Shown here: one piece after another, positions 1 to 9,084 of the stretch
Position numbering within the stretch: the stretch's first letter is position 1
Layout of the letters: the number at the start of each line of letters is the position of its first letter
Assembly (NCBI GenBank): GCA_964629825.1
Contig: CAZVUW010000030.1
Coordinates: forward strand, 1-29,560
Source: CAZVUW01 sp964629825
Lineage (GTDB): Bacteria; Actinomycetota; Nitriliruptoria; Euzebyales; Egibacteraceae
Length of the DNA stretch: 29,560 nt
Reading direction: 5' to 3'
The notes under the pieces: model-generated
What the model was told of the DNA's origin: nothing
Seen by the model: the letters and a program-made list of their open reading frames with translations, nothing else
Database searches by the model: none
Translations under genes and position numbers: made by a program

Positions 1-1
1 G

Positions 2-2176
<2,175 letters not shown>

Positions 2177-2186
2177 CCGCCCGCCC

Positions 2187-2276
2187 AGCCAGGCCGCCCC
2201 CAGCCAGGCCGCCCCCAGCCAGGCCGCCCCAAGCCAGGCCGCCCCAAGCCAGGCCGCCCCAAGCCAGGCCGCCCCA
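2187..2276. repeat. Tandem repeat, six 15-bp units
   Basis: Six head-to-tail copies of AGCCAGGCCGCCCCM begin 11 bases after the metH stop. The first two copies end in C and the last four in A; otherwise they are identical. The unit length is a multiple of three, so the array stays open in several frames and creates spurious ORFs, but no gene with a credible start runs through it. Function unknown. Confidence 0.9.
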
Positions 2277-2281
2277 AGCGC

Positions 2282-2323
2282 GGATGTTGTTCTTGCCGTA
2301 CATGCACGGCAAGAACAACATCC
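2282..2323. repeat. 42-nt palindromic element, copy 1 (18-bp arms, 6-nt loop)
   Basis: Perfect inverted repeat: arm 2282-2299 (GGATGTTGTTCTTGCCGT), loop ACATGC at 2300-2305, arm 2306-2323. It is more AT-rich than its surroundings and is aligned base for base with a second copy at 2363-2404. No T-tract follows on either strand, so it does not look like a simple intrinsic terminator, though an RNA hairpin ending metH transcription is possible. Confidence 0.9.
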
Positions 2324-2362
2324 AACTCGCGCGTCGACCCGGCGGCGCGGCCCCGCCCGCTC

Positions 2363-2404
2363 GGATGTTGTTTTCGACGGACATGTCCGTCGAAAACAAC
2401 ACCG
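2363..2404. repeat. 42-nt palindromic element, copy 2 (34-bp perfect palindrome core)
   Basis: The core 2367-2400 equals its own reverse complement, with half-site GTTGTTTTCGACGGACA. It shares GGATGTTGTT, the central ACATG and AACAACA with copy 1. Four arm positions differ between the copies, and in each case the pairing partner has changed to match. The copies start 81 bases apart. Confidence 0.9.
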
Positions 2405-2531
2405 AACATGGTGGGCGGGACTTGGGGGGCGGGACTTCGGGGGGCGGAGCCTCCCGGGCGGGTTGGACGGGTGCGGTCCGAGGCCGCCGCTGCCAGGATG
2501 GCGGTGACGTCCGCTACCTGACGAAGCCGAG

Positions 2532-2750
2532 ATGGACTCACCGACCCCCACCACCGCCGCCCTGTCCCTGCGGGATCTGCGCAGGCACTTCATCCAGCGC
2601 GCGAGCGCCCAGGCCGTGCGCGCTCGTCAGCTGCGCGCGCGTGGTGACGTCGCGGGGGCCTCGCGAGCGGCCGCCGAGTCCAGGCGCCTGCTGAGGATCG
2701 CGCGCCAGATGCGCAATCGCCGCCCGGCGACCGGCTCCCAGCTCCCCTGA
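2532..2750 (+). CDS. Small basic hypothetical protein (72 aa)
   Basis: I do not recognise a family. From ATG at 2532 the product is short, Arg/Ala-rich and predicted to be mostly helical: it starts MDSPTPTTAALSLRDL, and the central part alternates Arg/Gln with Ala, as in an amphipathic helix. No signal peptide, membrane segment or cysteines. No clear Shine-Dalgarno sequence precedes the ATG. It ends 19 bases before mug on the same strand, so they could be co-transcribed. It could be a chance ORF in GC-rich DNA; the short basic helical character and the placement against mug give it moderate support only. Confidence 0.45.
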   Translation: MDSPTPTTAALSLRDLRRHFIQRASAQAVRARQLRARGDVAGASRAAAESRRLLRIARQMRNRRPATGSQLP

Positions 2751-2769
2751 GCCGCGAGGGCGCCCGGAC

Positions 2770-3318
2770 GTGACCTCGACCAGCGCACCGACGAGCGGCG
2801 CCGAGGAGCTGCGACCCATCCCCGACGTGGTCGGACCGGGGCTGCGGCTGCTGCTCGTCGGGATCAACCCGGGCGTGCGCTCGTCCAGAATGGGCGCGCA
2901 TTTCGCCGGCCACGGCAACCGCTTCTGGCCGGCCCTGCACGCGGCCGGCATCACGCCGGAGCTGCTGGGTCCCGAGCGCCAGCACGAGCTGCCCGCGCTC
3001 GGGGTCGGGATCACGAACATCGTCGCCCGCGCAAGCGCCCGCGCGGACGAGCTCACCGCCGACGAGCTGCGGGCCGGCGCCGAGATCCTCACCGCCAAGG
3101 TCGCAGCCTGGCAGCCGAGGGTGGTGGCCGTGCTCGGCGTGACCGCCTACCGCAGCGCCTTCGGCCGGCCGCGGGCGCGCCTGGGGCTGCAGCGGGAGCG
3201 CTTGGAAGGCGCGGCGCTCTACGTGCTGCCCAACCCCAGCGGGCTGAACGCCCACGCTCGTCCCTCCGACCACGCCGCGGCGCTGGCGGAGGTCGCGGCC
3301 GCAGCCGGTCTCATCTGA
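2770..3318 (+). CDS. mug: G/U mismatch-specific DNA glycosylase (Mug/TDG family)
   Basis: Removes uracil or thymine mispaired with guanine, and related damaged pyrimidines, starting base excision repair. The 182-aa product is close to the usual Mug length. The family motif GINPG lies near residue 32, followed by the helical FAGHGNRFWPALHAAG stretch; the second active-site loop reads NPSGLN near residue 155, as in E. coli Mug (NPSGLS). Start taken as GTG at 2770, with a GAGGG-like ribosome site about 10 bases upstream; an N-terminal Thr/Ser-rich tail of about 20 residues precedes the domain. A strong hairpin follows and separates it from the convergent iron-binding lipoprotein gene. Confidence 0.93.
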   Translation: MTSTSAPTSGAEELRPIPDVVGPGLRLLLVGINPGVRSSRMGAHFAGHGNRFWPALHAAGITPELLGPERQHELPALGVGITNIVARASARADELTADELRAGAEILTAKVAAWQPRVVAVLGVTAYRSAFGRPRARLGLQRERLEGAALYVLPNPSGLNAHARPSDHAAALAEVAAAAGLI

Positions 3319-3336
3319 CGCGGCCAGGCGGACAGA

Positions 3337-3378
3337 CGAAGGCCCCCGCGCGCCGTCGCGGCGCTCCGGGGGCCTTCG
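3337..3378. terminator. Bidirectional hairpin terminator between convergent genes
   Basis: 12-bp perfect stem CGAAGGCCCCCG (3337-3348) with CGGGGGCCTTCG (3367-3378) and an 18-nt loop, placed between the stops of mug (+) and the lipoprotein gene (-). GC-rich without a long T-run, as is common in actinobacteria. Confidence 0.8.
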
Positions 3379-3391
3379 CTGCGGGGACCTG

Positions 3392-4543
3392 CTACTGGAG
3401 CACGCCGGTGGTGCGCAGCAGCTCGAGCGTGCCCTGGAGATCGGAGATGTCGGAGAGGTCGAGGTCGGGGGTCTCGATCGACTCCAGCGCGGGCAGCCGC
3501 TCGTCGGCCTCGATGCCGGCGACCAGCGGGTACTCGACGGTCTCGTCTCGGAAGTACTCCTGCGCCGTGTCGGACAGCAGGAAGGCGACGAACTCCTCGG
3601 CGGCGGAGGGCTGGTCGGTGGTGGTCAGGATCCCGACCCCGGCCACGTTCACGAGCGACCCCACGTCGCCGCCCGGCAGGAAGGCGTTGGCCACCGGGAA
3701 GTCGGGGTCCTCGGCCAGGTAGCGGTACAGGTAGTAGTGGTTCACCAGGCCGAGGTCGATCTCACCGCGGCTGACGGCCTCGACGATGGCGGTGTTGCCG
3801 TCGTAGACCTGTACGTCGTTGGCGAGCATGTCCTCGAGCCACTGGCCGGTGGCCTCGTCGCCGAGCTCGACGCGCATGGCGGTCACGAAGGCCTGGAAGG
3901 ACCCGTTCGTGGGCGCCCAGCCGACGCGACCGGACCACTGCTCGTCGGTCAGATCCAGGACGCTGTCAGGGACGTCGTCCTCGGACAGCGTCTCGGTGTT
4001 GTAGGCGAGCACTCGCGAGCGGCCCGAGACGCCCACCCAGGTGCCGTCGGTGGCCCGGAAGCGCTCCTCGACCTTGTCGAGGGTCTCGGCGGGCAGCTCG
4101 GCGAGGATGCCCTGGTCGCGCAGGGCTCCGAGCGCGCCCGCGTCCTGCCCGAAGAAGACGTCGGCGGGCGAGTTCTGGCCCTCCTCGAGGATGGTTGCGG
4201 CGAGCTCGGCGGTGTCGCCGTAGCGAACCTCGACCTCGATGCCGGTCTCCTCGGTGAACTGCTCAAGCAGGGGACCGACCAGATCCTCGTTGCGGCCCGA
4301 GTAGATGGTCAGCGGCCCTTCCTCGTCGCCGGCCCCTTCGGGGTCGGTCGCCTCGTCGGTGGCCTCGGTCGCCGCTTCGCTCTCGGTGGCGTCCTGGTCA
4401 TCCGCGGGCGACTCCGCAACCTCGGAGGTCGCCTCGCTGGGGTCGTCGGTGCTCTCCCCTCCGCAGCCGGCGGCGAGCAGCCCGAGCAGAAGCCCGGCGG
4501 CCAGCAGCCGCAGCCAGGTGGTCGATCGTCCAAGCAAGGTCAC
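3392..4543 (-). CDS. Iron(III)-type ABC transporter substrate-binding lipoprotein (FbpA-like)
   Basis: Extracellular binding protein, most likely delivering Fe3+ to an ABC importer. Start chosen at GTG 4543, preceded by GGAGGG at 4-5 bases; the frame is open further upstream, but that stretch is not protein-like. The 383-aa product has a lipoprotein signal peptide ending LLAAGC (C27), an acidic Ser/Glu/Asp/Thr linker to about 75, then the periplasmic-binding fold starting LTIYSGRNEDLV. A Tyr pair in NHYYLYRY matches the iron-ligand tyrosines of FbpA. An iron box sits 53 bases upstream. No permease or ATPase gene is adjacent, so the transporter parts must lie elsewhere. Other metal or anion substrates are possible, but the YY motif plus iron box favours iron. 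Confidence 0.9.
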   Translation of the reverse strand: MTLLGRSTTWLRLLAAGLLLGLLAAGCGGESTDDPSEATSEVAESPADDQDATESEAATEATDEATDPEGAGDEEGPLTIYSGRNEDLVGPLLEQFTEETGIEVEVRYGDTAELAATILEEGQNSPADVFFGQDAGALGALRDQGILAELPAETLDKVEERFRATDGTWVGVSGRSRVLAYNTETLSEDDVPDSVLDLTDEQWSGRVGWAPTNGSFQAFVTAMRVELGDEATGQWLEDMLANDVQVYDGNTAIVEAVSRGEIDLGLVNHYYLYRYLAEDPDFPVANAFLPGGDVGSLVNVAGVGILTTTDQPSAAEEFVAFLLSDTAQEYFRDETVEYPLVAGIEADERLPALESIETPDLDLSDISDLQGTLELLRTTGVLQ

Positions 4544-4596
4544 GTTCCCTCCATTTCGACGAGGCCCTAGCATGAGCCTGCGCAGGCAGGTTGGCG

Positions 4597-4615
4597 TTTG
4601 GTGAGGTTCACCTAA
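4597..4615 (-). promoter_or_regulatory. DtxR/IdeR-type iron box
   Basis: Minus-strand TTAGGTGAACCTCACCAAA matches the known 19-bp DtxR/IdeR consensus TTAGGTTAGSCTAACCTAA at 15 of 19 positions, including an intact TTAGGT half. It lies 53 bases upstream of the iron-binding lipoprotein start, where an iron-loaded repressor would block transcription. Confidence 0.72.
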
Positions 4616-4621
4616 CGTCGG

Positions 4622-4651
4622 GCAGCCTAGGTCGGTCGGACCTCCGGCTGC
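4622..4651. other. Hairpin in divergent promoter region
   Basis: Nested inverted repeat: GCAGCC pairs with GGCTGC outside, AGGTC with GACCT inside, with a 5-nt loop. It lies between the iron box and the divergent CAP-domain gene. Nothing else recognisable is present in 4652-4790. Confidence 0.4.
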
Positions 4652-4802
4652 AAGTTCCCTGGCCTGCCGCTGCAGGAGGCCGCGCTCGCCCCCCGGCGCC
4701 TCGGCGCCCCCAGCAGGGCCCTCGAGTGCTCGCGCGGCCGCACGCAGTCGCCGCGAGCGCGACGTGCACGCGCTTGCGGACGACCTTGATGAAGGGCTAG
4801 CC

Positions 4803-6188
4803 GTGCCGTCCTCCCCCGGACGTGCAGGCGCGGTTCTGATCGCGCTGGTGCTCCTCCTCTGCGCGCTTCCGGTCGCCCCGGCGACCGGCGCGGAGGCCGT
4901 CAGCACCGGGCAGACCGAGTGGCGTCTCGTCCGCCTGGTGAACGAGGCGAGATCCCGGGCCGGGGCTCCGCCGCTGCGCGTCGACGTGCGCCTGGTCGCC
5001 AGCGCGCGGACCTGGAGCAGGCAGATGGCGAAGGCCGGTCGGCTCAGCCACGACGGCGACCTGCGGAGCCGCCTGCCGCGCGAGGTGAGCATCTACGCCG
5101 AGAACGTCGCCGTGGTCGGCTCCGAGGGCGACGTGGCCCGGGCGCTGCACGACCTGCTGATGTCGTCCCCCTCTCATCGCCAGAACGTGCTCGACCCCAG
5201 GTTCACCGACCTCGGGATCGGCATCGCCTCCGCCGGAGGCCGGACGTACGTGACGCAGCGCCTGACCCGTGGGGCACCGGCGAAGGTCAGCCGCGCGGTC
5301 GCCGCGCTGGCGGACTCCGCGGCCAAGACCTTCCGCGACGGCGCGCAGCATGCGGTCCTCGTCCGCGACGACGTCTTCGCCGACGCCCTCGCCGCCGGGC
5401 CGCTGGCCGGTCCGCATGGACCGCTGCTGCTCACTCCCCCAGGCCCGGTCGCCCACCCCGCCGTTCGAGCGGCCCTCGAGGGGGTGCTGCCGAAGGGGCG
5501 CACGGTATGGATCGTCGGCGGCGAGCAGGCCGTCCACGGCGGCGTTGAGTCCGAGCTGCGCGCAGCCGGCTGGGACGTGCGGCGCCTGTTCGGGTCCACC
5601 CGCTTCGGCACCGCGGAGCAGGTCGCAAAGGCGCTCGCAGCCAGAGAGGGGCGCCCCGACAGGGTGCTGATCGCCACCGGCTACGACTGGCCCGACGCCG
5701 TCGCCGGCGGGGCCTACGGCGCGCGCACCGCCCAGCCCGTGCTGCTGACGCTGCCGGACGCCGTGCCCGGCGAGACCCGCCGAGCGCTCGCCGAACTGCG
5801 TCCCCGCGCGATCAGCGTCCTCGGCGGCTCCGGGGCCGTGGCCGGCTCCGTCGTGCAGACGCTCGGCGCCAAGCGCGTCGCTGGCAGCACGCGCATCGGA
5901 ACCGCCGCCGAGACCGCCCGGGTTCTATGGGGCTACCGCGACACCCGGGCCAGGAGCTGGATCGCCGCACCCGCCTACGGCGACGACGCCTGGACCTGGG
6001 CGCTGGGCGCCGCGCCGCTGGCCGCCCGCAGCGGTGCGGCGGTCCTGCTGGTCGGTCCCAAGCTGTCGAGGGAGCTCGTCGACTACATCGGCGCGCTCGG
6101 CTACGCCGGCAGCGCAACGGCCGAGCTGACCGTCGTGGGTCCCGTCCCCGCGCGGGCCGCCGACGACCTGCGCGCCCTGCTGCGCTAG
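4803..6188 (+). CDS. Secreted CAP/SCP-domain protein with CWB2 cell-wall-binding repeats
   Basis: Start chosen at GTG 4803 with GAAGGG at 7 bases; this gives a clean signal peptide (hydrophobic core about 10-25, end near ATGAEA). The 461-aa product then has a bacterial CAP domain (about 38-155) with family residues H83 (LSHDG), E100 (AEN) and H125 (SPSHRQNVLDP, followed by RFTDLGIG). Residues about 165-461 hold three cell wall binding type 2 repeats, seen as ADALAAGPLAG...PLLLTPP, WPDAVAGGAYG...PVLLTLPD and a degenerate third copy, with VGG/LGGSGAV turns. Such repeats attach proteins non-covalently to cell wall polymers. The CAP domain's activity here is unknown. Ends 14 bases from the convergent marR stop. 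Confidence 0.88.
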   Translation: MPSSPGRAGAVLIALVLLLCALPVAPATGAEAVSTGQTEWRLVRLVNEARSRAGAPPLRVDVRLVASARTWSRQMAKAGRLSHDGDLRSRLPREVSIYAENVAVVGSEGDVARALHDLLMSSPSHRQNVLDPRFTDLGIGIASAGGRTYVTQRLTRGAPAKVSRAVAALADSAAKTFRDGAQHAVLVRDDVFADALAAGPLAGPHGPLLLTPPGPVAHPAVRAALEGVLPKGRTVWIVGGEQAVHGGVESELRAAGWDVRRLFGSTRFGTAEQVAKALAAREGRPDRVLIATGYDWPDAVAGGAYGARTAQPVLLTLPDAVPGETRRALAELRPRAISVLGGSGAVAGSVVQTLGAKRVAGSTRIGTAAETARVLWGYRDTRARSWIAAPAYGDDAWTWALGAAPLAARSGAAVLLVGPKLSRELVDYIGALGYAGSATAELTVVGPVPARAADDLRALLR

Positions 6189-6202
6189 ACGGGGGCGGAA
6201 CC

Positions 6203-6688
6203 TCAGCGCCTGCCGTTCGGCTGCTCGGCGATCTCGCCCAGCAGCCGGGCCAGCAGCCGCAGCTCGTCGGCGCTGCAACCGGCCAGCAGCGACCGCTCGA
6301 CCCGGGAGACCAGCGGCAGCGAGCGCTCCAGCCCTGCCCAGCCGTCCTCGGTGATGGCGACCAGGACGACGCGGCCGTCGTCGCGGCTGCGGCGCTTGGC
6401 CACCAGACCGGACTGCTGCATGCGGTCCGTGAGCCACGAGATGCTCGGCGGGCTGCCCACCAATCGACCGCTGAGGTCGGTTAGCGGCAGCCCCTCCGCC
6501 GGCCCCGCGGCCAGCTCCATGAGGACGTTGAACTGGGGCAGCGTCAGCTCCGCCTCGGAGAGTGCGCGCTCGAGGTTCTGCGACACCCGGGAAGCGGTGC
6601 GAAGGATCGCCACGACGGCTCGGCTGACGTCGCGGTCGCGGCCGGCGGCACGGCCCAGGGCGGCGAAGCGCCGCGTCGAGCTCTCCAT
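6203..6688 (-). CDS. MarR-family transcriptional regulator
   Basis: Winged-helix DNA-binding regulator of 161 aa from ATG 6688; an upstream in-frame extension exists, but it would cross the operator and is not family-like. Landmarks are the helical N-terminus (VVAILRTASRVSQNLERAL), LTLPQFNVLMEL, the recognition-helix part GSPPSISWLTDRMQQSGLV, and the wing RRSRDDGRVVLVAITEDG, all as in MarR proteins of typical length. It is divergent from the VOC-family gene with 88 bases between starts, holding an operator-like palindrome, so it probably represses both itself and that gene. The inducing ligand is unknown. Confidence 0.9.
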   Translation of the reverse strand: MESSTRRFAALGRAAGRDRDVSRAVVAILRTASRVSQNLERALSEAELTLPQFNVLMELAAGPAEGLPLTDLSGRLVGSPPSISWLTDRMQQSGLVAKRRSRDDGRVVLVAITEDGWAGLERSLPLVSRVERSLLAGCSADELRLLARLLGEIAEQPNGRR

Positions 6689-6703
6689 GCCTGCCACAAT
6701 ATC

Positions 6704-6717
6704 TTTCCAACTGGAAA
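6704..6717. promoter_or_regulatory. Operator-like palindrome between marR and the VOC gene
   Basis: TTTCCAACTGGAAA, a 6-bp inverted repeat with a 2-bp spacer, in an AT-rich island (AATATC...ATATCT) within GC-rich DNA, 15 bases upstream of the marR ATG. Size, symmetry and position fit a MarR binding site. Confidence 0.65.
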
Positions 6718-6776
6718 TATCTCTACCGGATGCGCGGTTGTAGCGGGCAACCCACCCGACCCGCTGGAGGTATGCG

Positions 6777-7277
6777 ATGTTCTCGCCCGTCCGACTCAAC
6801 CACGCCGTGCTGTTCGTCACGGACCTGGAACGCGCCGAGCGCTTCTACACCGAGGTCTTCGGCATGCAGGTCATAGCCAGGGAGCCGCGCGCGAACGCCG
6901 CCTTCCTGCGGCTGCCGCGCTCGGGCAACCACCACGACCTCGGCCTGTTCGGCGTCGCTCGCGCCCCCAAGCAGCCGGGCACCGTCGGCCTCTACCACCT
7001 CGCGTGGCAGGTCGACACGATCGACGAGCTGGCGGAAGCCCGTGAGGCTCTGCTCTCCGTCGGCGCCCTCACCGGCGAGTCCAGCCACGGCGCCACCAAG
7101 AGCCTCTACGGCGTCGACCCCGACGGCAACGAGTTCGAGATCATGTGGATGCTCCCCCGCGCCACCTGGGGCGAGTGGGAGAACGCCGCGCCGATCGACC
7201 GGCTCGACCTCGACGCCGAGCTGCGGCGCTGGTCGGGCGTCGGAACCGCCCACGAGCTGGTGCCGCAGCCGTCGTAG
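6777..7277 (+). CDS. VOC-superfamily protein (glyoxalase / extradiol dioxygenase-like)
   Basis: Metal-dependent enzyme fold of 166 aa. Start ATG 6777 with GGAGG 6 bases upstream. The paired beta-alpha-beta-beta-beta modules are visible: NHAVLFVTDLERAERFYTEVFGM, later YHLAWQVDTIDELAEA, then YGVDPDGNEFEIMW. Probable metal ligands are H9, H74 and E121, the pattern of catechol 2,3-dioxygenase-like and glyoxalase proteins. The substrate cannot be told from sequence; control by a divergent MarR regulator suggests a small aromatic or reactive electrophile. A strong convergent terminator follows. Confidence 0.85.
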   Translation: MFSPVRLNHAVLFVTDLERAERFYTEVFGMQVIAREPRANAAFLRLPRSGNHHDLGLFGVARAPKQPGTVGLYHLAWQVDTIDELAEAREALLSVGALTGESSHGATKSLYGVDPDGNEFEIMWMLPRATWGEWENAAPIDRLDLDAELRRWSGVGTAHELVPQPS

Positions 7278-7281
7278 TCCC

Positions 7282-7331
7282 GACAGCGCAGCGGCCGGCC
7301 GGGCGAACGCCACGGCCGGCCGCAAGCTGTC
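7282..7331. terminator. Bidirectional terminator between VOC gene and pckA
   Basis: Inner perfect 10-bp stem GCGGCCGGCC (7291-7300) with GGCCGGCCGC (7314-7323) and a 13-nt loop; an outer stem GACAGC (7282-7287) with GCTGTC (7326-7331) extends it. It fills the gap between two convergent stops. Confidence 0.8.
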
Positions 7332-7337
7332 CGAGCG

Positions 7338-8882
7338 CTAGCCCAGGGCTTCGATGATCCCCGGCTCGAGGCCCTCGTGCTGGCGCATGTACTCGCGCCG
7401 GTCGTTCTTGAGGTTCTCCACCAGCTGCCGGTACTCCTCAAGGCGACCCTGCCGCTCGTAGAGGCGACGCGGCTGGAGGAGCTCCGGGTCATCGAAGTCC
7501 GGCACCTCGGTTGCCACCAGGTAGCCGAAGTCTGGGTCCTCCTCCCACTTGATCGTGCCCTCGGCGATGGCCTTCACGATGGCGGAGGAGTGCGGGATCT
7601 TGACCTTCTTCGAGCCCTCGGTGCCGTCGGGACCGCCGACGCTGCCCGTGTTCAGGACGTACACGCCGAAGTCGTAGTCCATCGAGCGGATGAGCTCGGC
7701 CAGGCGGTTGCCCTGGAGGTACTCCTTGCGCATGAAGAACGGGTTGGTGCCCGGAACCCGCAGGTTCTTGCCCGCCTCGGCCTTGCCGCCCGCGCTGGTG
7801 CCCTTGGTCTCGCCGAGCATGAAGTAGGCAACAGCCTGCTCGACCGAGGCCATCTTGGCCACCGCGGGAGCGATGTTCTCGTTGCGGTTGAGGATGAGGA
7901 GGAAGTCGGCCTTGCCGAGCTTGCGGGGGTCGTAGTGCTCGATCGCCGAGAGCGCGAACGTGCCGCGCCCGTTGGCGGTGTATGAGTCGTCGAAGAAGTC
8001 GACCTTGCCGTTCTCGTCGACGGCGACGTTCTCGAGCCAGCCCTCCGGGGACGCCAGCGCGTTGTAGATGGTCGGCTCGTAGCGAGGATCGAGGCCGTAG
8101 GTCTTGGCGAAGCAGCCGTTCTCGGTCGAGTACACGGCGCCGCCCTCGACCAGGGCGACGATGTCGTCCTGCACCGGCAGCGAGTTGTTCTGCTTGGTGA
8201 AGGTCGTCGTGGTCTTCCCGGTGCCGGACAGGCCGATGATCAGGCAGACCTTCTCACCCTCCGGCGTGGGGATCACCTTGGCGCCGGCGTGCATCGCCAG
8301 GGCGCCCTGCTGGTAGGCCCACTCCATCCACATCCGCAGGCCGCCCATCTTCGACTCGCCGAAGTAGTCGATGTTGAGCACCCGGGTCACCCAGTTCTCG
8401 AGGTCGATCGTGACCAGGCGGTCGTCCGGGTAGCCGTCGGCGGGGCAGTTCGGGGTGTAGATGACGGTCAGCGCGTCATCCTCGTTCCAGTCCGCGTCCT
8501 TGGGGTAGTACAGCTGCTGCTGCATCGCCGGGATGTTGGCGTTCGCCCGCTCGATGTACAGCCGCACCGGCCGCTTCAGCGGCGAGTTCTCGGGTCCGAT
8601 GTAGCCCTCGACCAGAACCATGTCCTGGTCGGCGATGTAGGCCTCCTGGTGGCGGACGACCTTCTCGTAGTCCGCCCGGCTCATCGTCGGCTTCTCGGTG
8701 GTCGACGGGTCGTCGGTGATCACGAAGGAGGAGCCCGCCGAGCGCGCCGTCACCCGTGCCTTGATGTTGAGGTTGCCGAACTCGGTCTCGACCGCGTTCG
8801 GCATCTGCGCCGCCAGCTCGCGCAGCTCCTCCTGGGAGGGGTTGACTAGCACGGACTTGGCCGGTGGTAGTGGGATGGCCAC
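7338..8882 (-). CDS. pckA: Phosphoenolpyruvate carboxykinase, ATP-dependent
   Basis: Converts oxaloacetate and ATP to phosphoenolpyruvate, CO2 and ADP, the entry step of gluconeogenesis in the cytosol. The 514-aa product has the ATP-PEPCK hallmarks: substrate-site region YFGESKMGGLR (about 173-183), P-loop GLSGTGKT at 217-224, and the metal-binding aspartates QDDIV at 238-242. GTP-type enzymes, common in actinobacteria, are longer and lack this P-loop form. Start GTG 8882 is fixed by AGGAGG 4 bases upstream. The 202-base region before it has two hairpins. It lies downstream of NUDIX-MBL-FG-GAP on the same strand but is probably expressed separately. Confidence 0.96.
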   Translation of the reverse strand: MAIPLPPAKSVLVNPSQEELRELAAQMPNAVETEFGNLNIKARVTARSAGSSFVITDDPSTTEKPTMSRADYEKVVRHQEAYIADQDMVLVEGYIGPENSPLKRPVRLYIERANANIPAMQQQLYYPKDADWNEDDALTVIYTPNCPADGYPDDRLVTIDLENWVTRVLNIDYFGESKMGGLRMWMEWAYQQGALAMHAGAKVIPTPEGEKVCLIIGLSGTGKTTTTFTKQNNSLPVQDDIVALVEGGAVYSTENGCFAKTYGLDPRYEPTIYNALASPEGWLENVAVDENGKVDFFDDSYTANGRGTFALSAIEHYDPRKLGKADFLLILNRNENIAPAVAKMASVEQAVAYFMLGETKGTSAGGKAEAGKNLRVPGTNPFFMRKEYLQGNRLAELIRSMDYDFGVYVLNTGSVGGPDGTEGSKKVKIPHSSAIVKAIAEGTIKWEEDPDFGYLVATEVPDFDDPELLQPRRLYERQGRLEEYRQLVENLKNDRREYMRQHEGLEPGIIEALG

Positions 8883-8922
8883 GGTTCGGTTCCTCCTGGG
8901 GGTGCAATCTCCGCGACGCAGG

Positions 8923-8986
8923 TCTGACGGCCCCGTTGCCGTCAGATGGGGGCCACGGACTGGAGATCGGATCCTACCCGTGGCCC
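8923..8986 (-). promoter_or_regulatory. Two tandem hairpins upstream of pckA
   Basis: Hairpin A: TCTGACGG (8923-8930) pairs with CCGTCAGA (8939-8946), 8-nt loop. Hairpin B: GGGCCACGG (8950-8958) pairs with CCGTGGCCC (8978-8986), 19-nt loop. Read on the minus strand they come after the FG-GAP-like gene and 40-105 bases before pckA. B could terminate the upstream operon and A could belong to the pckA leader. No known riboswitch was recognised. Confidence 0.5.
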
Positions 8987-9084
8987 GCTGCTGCTCCTAA
9001 CCACGGCGCTGGCCGAAAGGACGCGCGCTTGGCGCGTGATCGGCGAGGGTCGAAAGCGGCGGCGCAGCGCGACGCGGGGCACCC

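Larger units (their letters stand above)
2177..2531. other. Non-coding stretch downstream of metH
   Basis: 355 bases between metH and the next plausible start. It holds the 15-bp tandem repeat (2187-2276), the two covarying palindromes (2282-2323 and 2363-2404), and a G-rich part (about 2411-2465) with recurring GGGCGGGACTT-like words. I find no convincing gene: ORFs on both strands here are made of the repeats themselves. Confidence 0.75.

Noticed and set aside
2187..2404. CRISPR array
   Set aside because: The repeats are 15 bp with no spacers, and the palindromes occur only twice; no cas genes are nearby.
2282..2404. Palindromes as intrinsic terminators of metH
   Set aside because: Two long hairpins without T-tracts and with covarying cores are more elaborate than needed; kept as repeats with terminator only as an alternative.
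4544..5092. N-terminal extension of the iron-binding lipoprotein to 5092
   Set aside because: The extension is compositionally unlike protein, would cross the iron box and the divergent gene's start, and would destroy the lipoprotein signal; GTG 4543 has a good ribosome site.
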